Source: Woeseia sp.
GTDB lineage: Bacteria; Pseudomonadota; Gammaproteobacteria; Steroidobacterales; Woeseiaceae
DNA length: 11,344 nucleotides
NCBI GenBank assembly: GCA_018701055.1
Contig: JABIUH010000129.1
Location: 1 to 11,344, forward strand
Reading direction: 5' to 3'
This document shows, piece after piece, positions 6,633 through 11,344 of the stretch. A program made the translations under genes and the position numbers. The notes under the pieces are model-generated. The model was not told the DNA's origin and did not search any database. It saw only the letters and a program-made list of their open reading frames with translations. Position 1 is the stretch's first letter. Each line of letters opens with the position of its first letter.

Positions 6633-7097
6633 ATGTTTAGCATCATTCTTTACGAGCCGGAGATCCCGCCCAACACCGGCAATATCATTCGCCTTTGTGC
6701 GAACACCGGGACCAACCTGCATCTGATCGAACCTCTCGGATTCGAGCTTGATGAGCCGCGATTGAAAAGAGCAGGATTAGACTACCGTGAATTCGCCGAT
6801 GTCTCCGTTCACACAGATTTACAGACCTGCCTGGCAGTGCTGGATAATCCGAGGGTTTTTGCACTTAGCACCCGAGCGACGACAAACTATTCAAGCGCAA
6901 CTTTCGAGCCAGGGGACGCCTTTTTGTTCGGTCCAGAAACGCGCGGACTGCCGCAAACATTGCTGGAATCCTTGCCTTACAAGCAAAGGTTGCGATTGCC
7001 AATGCAGCCGGATAGCCGCAGCCTGAATCTCTCGAATGCAGCCGCTATTGTTGTCTACGAGGCGTGGCGCCAGCAAAATCATGCGGGCGGCACCTAA
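6633..7097 (+). CDS. trmL: tRNA (cytidine/uridine-34-2'-O)-methyltransferase TrmL
   Basis: SPOUT-fold enzyme that uses S-adenosylmethionine to methylate the ribose of the wobble nucleotide (34) in tRNA-Leu isoacceptors; it works as a dimer. At 154 residues it has family length. Characteristic stretches are YEPEIPPNTGNIIRLCANTG (7-26), the knot motif FGPETRGLP (99-107) and the C-terminal RLPM..SRSLNLSNA (121-136), which forms the cofactor pocket. The ATG at 6633 gives the standard N-terminus MFSIILYEPE. The 71-bp gap to the divergent pyrD must hold both promoters; I see no strong -10 or -35 pair. A hairpin follows 7 bases after the stop. Confidence 0.96.
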   Translation: MFSIILYEPEIPPNTGNIIRLCANTGTNLHLIEPLGFELDEPRLKRAGLDYREFADVSVHTDLQTCLAVLDNPRVFALSTRATTNYSSATFEPGDAFLFGPETRGLPQTLLESLPYKQRLRLPMQPDSRSLNLSNAAAIVVYEAWRQQNHAGGT

Positions 7098-7104
7098 AGA
7101 TAAC

Positions 7105-7144
7105 AAACTGGGTCAGAGCCCAATAATTGGCTCTGACCCAGTTT
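7105..7144. repeat. Perfect 16-bp inverted repeat, REP-like hairpin
   Basis: AAACTGGGTCAGAGCC (7105-7120) is followed after the loop CAATAATT by its exact reverse complement (7129-7144). The hairpin fills most of the 59-bp gap between the trmL stop and the GNAT start. No T-run follows on either strand, so it is a poor fit to a canonical intrinsic terminator. GGGTCAGAGCC / GGCTCTGACCC cores recur, as I recall, as dispersed palindromes in proteobacterial genomes, sometimes tied to REP-associated (Y1/IS200-like) transposases. Calling it a REP element is therefore inference. It may still stabilise the 3' end of trmL mRNA. Confidence 0.8.
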
Positions 7145-7156
7145 AGAATCCGCTTA

Positions 7157-7732
7157 ATGAATCTTGAGCTTTATACGGAACGGCTTCGACTCACACCGCT
7201 ATCCGACGCGGACTTCGATATCAGTCTTGAGATGTTTAACGATCCAAGGGTAGTGGAACATTTTTGTGATCTCATGACAGAGGAAGAAATTCGCGGAGAA
7301 ATGCCCAACTGGACCAAGCGCGGTGCTGATGGATGCATCGGAATTTGGTGTTCATCTGGTCGAATGACAGGCGAGAAGTACGGTAGCGTCATGCTTTTGC
7401 CTATGGCGATAGAAGAAGACGATACCAACTACGATTTACTTGTTCCTGGCGAGATGCCGCCGGGCCACATAGAGGTTGGCTACGCACTGAAATGCTCGGC
7501 ATGGGGTAAAGGCTTTGCGACCGAAGCGTGCAAACGGTTGGTTCAATTAGCCTTTGAAGCAAGCCAACTAAATGAGCTCCTCGCGACCTTAGAAGAAGAA
7601 AATACGGCGTCAGTCAGCGTATTAGTGAAGGCAGGTTTCGCAAGCAACGGAAGAATGTTTTGCTACGGAGAAGATAGTCCCTGTTATCGACTGACGCGTT
7701 CAGAATGGGTCGAACAACAATCAGCAGGATAA
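7157..7732 (+). CDS. GNAT family N-acetyltransferase (RimJ/RimL-like)
   Basis: A 191-residue acetyl-CoA-dependent acetyltransferase; the substrate cannot be told from the sequence. The N-terminus LYTERLRLTPLSDADF is typical of the RimJ/RimL/ribosomal-protein branch. The acetyl-CoA motif A is GYALKCSAWGKGFATEA (108-123), with WGKGFATEA as the pyrophosphate-binding loop. The ENTASVSVLVKAGF segment (148-161) is motif B. The ATG at 7157 is preferred over an in-frame TTG at 7127, because the latter lies inside the hairpin and adds ten residues the family does not need. It converges on gpsA, with only 10 bases between the stop codons. It is not part of the conserved nitrogen or secB blocks, so it may be a later insertion here. 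Confidence 0.88.
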   Translation: MNLELYTERLRLTPLSDADFDISLEMFNDPRVVEHFCDLMTEEEIRGEMPNWTKRGADGCIGIWCSSGRMTGEKYGSVMLLPMAIEEDDTNYDLLVPGEMPPGHIEVGYALKCSAWGKGFATEACKRLVQLAFEASQLNELLATLEEENTASVSVLVKAGFASNGRMFCYGEDSPCYRLTRSEWVEQQSAG

Positions 7733-7742
7733 GATTCTATAG

Positions 7743-8747
7743 CTACTCGGGTTTTAAGCCGCGACTCATGAGCGTGCCTACCGCTTCGCGCGGGTCCACA
7801 TTGTCATAGAGAATGCGGTAGATCTCATGGCAGATCGGCATAACGACATCCAGTTGTTCGGCAACTTCCTTAACCGCTTTGGCGGCAAGTACGCCCTCAA
7901 CGACTTGCTGAATCTCTTCCTGGGCGTCGGCTGCGGATTTTCCACTTGCCAGCGCGAGCCCCATACGCCTGTTACGCGATAAGTCATCGGTGCAAGTCAG
8001 CACTAAATCACCCATGCCAGCCAAGCCCATAAAGGTTTCGCTGTTTGCACCTAACGCGACGCCAAGGCGGGTCATTTCGACTAAACCGCGGTTGATCAGC
8101 GCGATACGGGTGTTGGCGCCGAAGCCCAGTCCATCAGATAAACCCGCACCGATGGCCAACACATTCTTTACCGCACCGCCCACCTCCACGCCAATCATGT
8201 CTTGCGACGTGTAGGCGCGAAAATTTTCACCCGAGAGCGTCGTGGCCAACTCACTCGCAAATGATGTGTCATTGGCCGCAATGGTCATAGCGGTTGGCAA
8301 GCCGTCACCCACTTCCTTCGCAAACGTTGGCCCGGACAACACAGCCATTGGTCGCGCGTCACCTAACACCTCTTGCGCAACCTGATGGGGCAATTTTCCG
8401 GTCGACAATTCAAACCCCTTGGTGGCCCAACAGATACGCGCGTCACTTTCTAACAAGGGCGCCAAACGCGTCAATGTTTCACGCAGACCATGACTCGGAA
8501 CGGAGACCAAGATGTCCCGCACCCCTTGCACACAGGTGTCGAGATCGGTGCAAACCTGAAGATTGTCGGGAAAGGCTGCGCCCGGTAGATAGCGGTCGTT
8601 ACAACGATTTGTTCGAATCGCTCGAAGCTGTTTCTCGTCACGACCCCACAGTCGGACATCTCTAGCGCTGCGTGCAAACTGCAGCGCTAAAGCTGTACCC
8701 CAGGATCCTGCGCCAAAGACGGCAATGGGTGGTTTGTTACTCGACAT
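7743..8747 (-). CDS. gpsA: Glycerol-3-phosphate dehydrogenase [NAD(P)+]
   Basis: Reduces dihydroxyacetone phosphate to sn-glycerol 3-phosphate, the backbone for phospholipid synthesis; cytoplasmic. The 334 residues match the family. Visible are the Rossmann loop GAGSWGTA (12-19), ATKG with Lys110, the catalytic GGAVKN with Lys194, NTRIALINRG (212-221) and GLAGMGDLVLTC (241-252). The 36-bp gap after secB on the same strand indicates an operon, the order also found in E. coli (secB-gpsA). In E. coli cysE follows, but here the next gene is a convergent acetyltransferase of another type. Confidence 0.97.
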   Translation of the reverse strand: MSSNKPPIAVFGAGSWGTALALQFARSARDVRLWGRDEKQLRAIRTNRCNDRYLPGAAFPDNLQVCTDLDTCVQGVRDILVSVPSHGLRETLTRLAPLLESDARICWATKGFELSTGKLPHQVAQEVLGDARPMAVLSGPTFAKEVGDGLPTAMTIAANDTSFASELATTLSGENFRAYTSQDMIGVEVGGAVKNVLAIGAGLSDGLGFGANTRIALINRGLVEMTRLGVALGANSETFMGLAGMGDLVLTCTDDLSRNRRMGLALASGKSAADAQEEIQQVVEGVLAAKAVKEVAEQLDVVMPICHEIYRILYDNVDPREAVGTLMSRGLKPE

Positions 8748-8783
8748 TAAGTGCTCGCTAACTCCCGCCTTTGCGATGATCGG

Positions 8784-9314
8784 CTAGTGGGGCGTTTCAC
8801 CATTATTGCCGTCGGTTCCTTCCGCGGCTTTTGCTGCCGCTTGTGCTATTCCCTGCGCATATAGCGCATCAAAATTGATTGGCTGCAGCAGAAACTCAGG
8901 GAAACCGCCCTTCGATATGACAGCGGCAATCGCTTCACGGGCGTAAGGGAATAGAATGTTCGGGCAAAAACTGCCAACGAGCGCTTTCATCTCACTCTCG
9001 GCGTAACCGGTGATGAGAAAGATGCCGGCCTGATGAAGCTCCACCAAAAAAATAGTCTGGTCTTCTTCTTTCGCTTCTACCGTAATGGTTAAAACAACCT
9101 CGTGATTGTTTTCACCGATGCCCGTGTGTGCGCTGCGCAAATTTAAATCAGTCTTTGGAGCCCAGTCGGTTTTGCTGAAAACCTGGGGCGCTTGCGGTGA
9201 TTCAAATGAAAAGTCTTTTACGTAGACCTTCTGAATCGCGAGCTGTTTGTCTGCCGGTTTTTCGTCATTTCCCGCGACGCTTTTTTCTGCTGTTTTCTCG
9301 TCATTCTCTGCCAT
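8784..9314 (-). CDS. secB: Protein-export chaperone SecB
   Basis: Tetrameric cytoplasmic chaperone that keeps preproteins unfolded and hands them to SecA. The conserved core spans about residues 26-155: IQKVYVKDFSFESPQAP, GIFLITGY and the signature CPNILFPYARE (117-127), then GGFPEFLLQPINFDALY. At 176 residues it is about 20 longer than E. coli SecB. The extra N-terminal stretch (1-25) is acidic/lysine-rich and nearly duplicated (NDEKTAEKSVAG then NDEKPADKQLA). The C-terminus is a flexible Gly/Asn/Glu tail without an obvious zinc-contact motif. An AGGAC ribosome site precedes the ATG. It sits 20 bp after the glutaredoxin gene in the operon. Confidence 0.96.
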   Translation of the reverse strand: MAENDEKTAEKSVAGNDEKPADKQLAIQKVYVKDFSFESPQAPQVFSKTDWAPKTDLNLRSAHTGIGENNHEVVLTITVEAKEEDQTIFLVELHQAGIFLITGYAESEMKALVGSFCPNILFPYAREAIAAVISKGGFPEFLLQPINFDALYAQGIAQAAAKAAEGTDGNNGETPH

Positions 9315-9334
9315 GCTGCCGTCCTGTAATTTGA

Positions 9335-9616
9335 TTAAGGTTGAGATTCTGGCGCTAACAAGTCATCAAGCTTGCCCTGTTGCTCCAATGAATAAAGTTC
9401 ATCGAACCCACCAATGGATTCGTCGTTGATAAATATCTGCGGCACAGTTCTGCGCCCGCTCAAGTCTTCCATTTTCGCACGTAGTTCTGGATCTCTGCTG
9501 ACAAGAAACTCTTCATAGCTGACCCCCTTCTTTGTCAGAAGCATGCGCGCGGCTGTACAGAAAGGGCAAGTCTCCGTGCTGTACATCGTAATTTGCGGGT
9601 CGTTGTTAGTGGTCAT
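9335..9616 (-). CDS. grxC: Glutaredoxin 3
   Basis: Small glutathione-dependent dithiol oxidoreductase, 93 residues, cytoplasmic. The active site is CPFC (Cys17, Cys20), where E. coli Grx3 has CPYC; both cysteines make it a dithiol glutaredoxin. The cis-proline motif RRTVPQIFIN and the glutathione-binding GGFDEL follow in the right places. It starts 43 bp after the rhodanese gene and ends 20 bp before secB, the same neighbourhood as in E. coli. Confidence 0.96.
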   Translation of the reverse strand: MTTNNDPQITMYSTETCPFCTAARMLLTKKGVSYEEFLVSRDPELRAKMEDLSGRRTVPQIFINDESIGGFDELYSLEQQGKLDDLLAPESQP

Positions 9617-9659
9617 CAGAGATTAGTCATCGGTCCGTCGCTATTGTGGCCCCTATAGA

Positions 9660-10103
9660 TCAGCCTTTACTTTTAGTTTTCTTTCCAGTAACCAAAGGCA
9701 AATTTGCCTGGGTCCATGCTGCAATGCCGCCCTTGAGTCCGTAAACACTCTCTACTCCGGACTTCTTGAGCGTAGCAACGGCACGACCGGACGTCATGCC
9801 AGCGTCGCAAACCGCAAGAATAGGTTTCGTCTTGTACATATCGATCTTACTTTGATTCGCTTCGAGCTCGTCAAACGGGATGTTCTTCGCACCAACGATG
9901 TGCCCTCGACCGAAAGCATCCGCGCTACGTAAGTCGATGATGACCGCATCTGCATTTATGAGGCTGACGGCCGCCTGCGGTTCTATGTTGGTGATACTGC
10001 CGGACTTAAGGCGCAGCTCCGTGAAGATCAGCAAAAAGAAACTGGCCGTTAGTGCGGGCACAAGGATCATGTGGTTTGAAGCAAATTCTAAATAGGCGTC
10101 CAT
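9660..10103 (-). CDS. yibN: Membrane-anchored rhodanese-like protein (YibN type)
   Basis: A 147-residue single-domain sulfurtransferase-like protein tethered to the inner membrane. Residues 12-28 form one membrane helix (MILVPALTASFFLLIF). The rhodanese domain runs from about 37 to 138: AVIIDLRSADAFGRGHIVGAKNIPFDEL, then the active loop VCDAGMTSG with Cys99, and VYGLKGGIAAW near the end. The catalytic cysteine is present, so sulfur transfer is possible, but the substrate is unknown. The tail is basic (GKKTKSKG). It is the first gene of the probable operon with grxC, secB and gpsA; GGA lies 8 bases before the ATG. The gene symbol rests on synteny with E. coli. Confidence 0.9.
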   Translation of the reverse strand: MDAYLEFASNHMILVPALTASFFLLIFTELRLKSGSITNIEPQAAVSLINADAVIIDLRSADAFGRGHIVGAKNIPFDELEANQSKIDMYKTKPILAVCDAGMTSGRAVATLKKSGVESVYGLKGGIAAWTQANLPLVTGKKTKSKG

Positions 10104-10183
10104 ATTGTTCCAAATTTTTTAATGAGCTTAAGATTTTGCTGGCAGCGACTTAAAATTCGCCTGCAGTCGTGGGCGGATCGTCC

Positions 10184-10192
10184 ATTATACCA
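10184..10192 (-). promoter_or_regulatory. Extended -10 promoter for yibN-grxC-secB-gpsA
   Basis: On the minus strand the sequence reads TGGTATAAT, a perfect TATAAT with the TGn extension, 80 bases before the yibN start codon. No good -35 is found at 16-18 bases; a TTGACA lies only 7 bases upstream and cannot pair with it. Extended -10 promoters can work without a -35, so this is the best candidate for the operon, with a leader of about 70 nt. The remaining 142-bp divergent region gives only a weak plus-strand candidate (TTGTTC at 10105, TAAGAT at 10129). Confidence 0.5.
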
Positions 10193-10245
10193 GTGCTGTC
10201 AAGCCGCTGGTGCATTCATCGTCAAAGCAATTACACTTCACCCCC

Positions 10246-11344
10246 ATGATTCGCCTGTCTTCTGCCATCCTATTATTGCTCGGTACCGTCATGGTCCTTG
10301 CTCAGAACAAGGATCTGACGCAAATCAAAGAGCGTGAGCTGGAGGCAGTCCGAGAAAAAATCAGTGACCTCAAGACCAGCATGGATCGACGTGCAATCGA
10401 ACGCGATCTCATCACAGGCGAACTGCAGGCCGCTGAAGTCGTCATTTCGGAACAACGGATCCGATTAAAGGACTTGGAGCGACAACGAAGCTTCAGCGAG
10501 AAAAAGAAAGCCAATCTCGATGCCCAGCTTGAGATCAAGATGGCTGATATGCAGGTCGAAACCAAACAGCTGGAAGCTCAGGTGATCGCAGCTTATACGA
10601 GCGGTGAGCAGGAGCGCATGAAGCTGCTCCTGAATCAACACGACCCGGCCACTTTGGGTCGTTTGATGACCTACTACCGCTATATGAGTGAATTTCGGGG
10701 TGCTAATATTTTCTCCCTCAACCAGCATATTGATGAGCTCGCCGGGTTGCGGGAAGAAGTGTCTGCTGAGGAGGCGCGGCTTGCTGGACTCACGCGCGCT
10801 CGCTATGCCGAGCTTACGGACCTCAATGCAGCCCAGGAAAAACGCCAAGGTTTGCTTGTGGCTCTGAAATCTCGAATTTCGGCAGAAGGTTCAGAGATTC
10901 GGCGCCTGGCGGCAGAAGAGGAAGATTTGGCGCGCCTAATCGTGGAATTGACGAGCATTTTGTCAGATTACCCGATCACCTCAGAAGAGCCTTTCAGCAA
11001 ATTGAAGGGTGTATTGACCTGGCCAGTTTCCGGCGGCCTTTTGTACGATTTTGGGCAACCACGGGCTGGCGGCCTTAAGTGGAACGGGGTTGTTCTGACT
11101 GCACCCAGAGGACGGGAAGTCCGTTCGATATATCATGGCAGAGTCGTATTTTCTGACTGGCTCGCCGGCATGGGTCTGTTGGTTATTGTTGATCATGGTG
11201 ACAATTACATGACTTTGTACGGTTACAACGAGACGACGTTAAAGAGCGCTGGCGACTGGGTAGCGCCGGGCGATGTTATCGCGACCGTTGGAGACAGTGG
11301 GGGCCAGCAACAAACCAGCCTGTATTTCGAGGTTCGACAAGGGA
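10246..11344 (+). CDS. envC: Murein hydrolase activator EnvC (3' end outside window)
   Basis: Partial gene with 366 codons, open to the window edge. The product activates AmiA/AmiB-type amidases at the septum from the periplasm. Residues 1-19 are a signal peptide (MIRLSSAILLLLGTVMVLA). A long coiled coil follows (about 25-240, rich in Glu/Leu/Lys/Arg/Gln). A LytM/M23-fold domain starts near 255 (LTWPVSGGLLYDFG) and includes GVVLTAPRGREVRSIYHGRVVFSDWL and LYGYN. The catalytic pattern is lost: the usual first zinc-ligand His is replaced (KWNGVVLTAP), and the usual LHFE is LYFE. This is as in E. coli EnvC, a non-enzymatic activator. The ATG gives the signal peptide; no strong ribosome site precedes it. 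It is divergent from yibN, as in E. coli. Confidence 0.93.
   Translation, partial: MIRLSSAILLLLGTVMVLAQNKDLTQIKERELEAVREKISDLKTSMDRRAIERDLITGELQAAEVVISEQRIRLKDLERQRSFSEKKKANLDAQLEIKMADMQVETKQLEAQVIAAYTSGEQERMKLLLNQHDPATLGRLMTYYRYMSEFRGANIFSLNQHIDELAGLREEVSAEEARLAGLTRARYAELTDLNAAQEKRQGLLVALKSRISAEGSEIRRLAAEEEDLARLIVELTSILSDYPITSEEPFSKLKGVLTWPVSGGLLYDFGQPRAGGLKWNGVVLTAPRGREVRSIYHGRVVFSDWLAGMGLLVIVDHGDNYMTLYGYNETTLKSAGDWVAPGDVIATVGDSGGQQQTSLYFEVRQG

Noticed and set aside
7105..7144. Intrinsic terminator for trmL
   Set aside because: The stem is strong, but no T-run follows on either strand; described as a repeat/hairpin instead.
7127..7156. Earlier TTG start for the GNAT acetyltransferase
   Set aside because: The TTG is inside the hairpin, and the ten added residues do not resemble the family N-terminus; the ATG at 7157 does.
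10184..10202. TTGACA/TATAAT pair as a standard sigma70 promoter on the minus strand
   Set aside because: The hexamers are only 7 bases apart, far from the required 16-18; only the extended -10 is kept.
10465..10848. Minus-strand open frame of 127 codons opposite envC
   Set aside because: Antisense to the coiled-coil part of envC, whose signal peptide, coiled coil and LytM domain are clear.
1..11344. CRISPR array, prophage, toxin-antitoxin pair, transposase or tRNA gene
   Set aside because: No regularly spaced repeats, phage or transposase motifs, small paired toxin-like genes or tRNA-like cloverleaf were seen on either strand.

Overview
The window reads as a chromosomal segment of a gammaproteobacterium with moderate GC. 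It has the housekeeping order glnA, DUF4124 gene, glnL/ntrB, glnG/ntrC, later trmL, then rhodanese(yibN)-grxC-secB-gpsA on the minus strand, divergent from envC. From memory this resembles the glnA to envC neighbourhood of Pseudomonas and, in part, the yibN-grxC-secB-gpsA / envC locus of E. coli. No phage, IS, CRISPR, rRNA or tRNA gene is visible. The exact lineage cannot be fixed from the sequence alone.

Region 1 (1-4840, plus strand) is the nitrogen-control module. A well-formed sigma54 promoter (GG-N10-GC at 193-210) lies upstream of glnA. Two 17-bp NtrC-like palindromes sit further upstream with centres 31 bp apart, an E. coli-like enhancer arrangement. Glutamine synthetase (469 aa, adenylylation Tyr398) is followed by a secreted DUF4124 protein, the sensor kinase NtrB and the sigma54 activator NtrC. 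NtrC presumably feeds back on the glnA promoter. The NtrB start is a puzzle: no ATG, GTG or TTG lies in frame where the family normally begins.

Region 2 (4841-7742) is the more variable part. It holds a small unrecognised one-pass membrane protein and a class 1B-like dihydroorotate dehydrogenase on the minus strand, then trmL and a GNAT acetyltransferase on the plus strand. A perfect 16-bp inverted repeat with an 8-nt loop lies between trmL and the GNAT gene and resembles a REP-type element.

Region 3 (7743-10103, minus strand) is a compact probable operon of rhodanese, glutaredoxin, SecB and GpsA. It can be read from an extended -10 promoter near 10184-10192. Region 4 (10246 to the window end) is an envC-type gene on the plus strand, cut off by the window edge. 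Its LytM domain lacks the usual zinc ligands, as in known amidase activators.

No clearly new multi-gene system is visible. The observations most worth a second look are the NtrB start, the REP-like hairpin, the glnA control region and the class 1B DHODH without a neighbouring pyrK.
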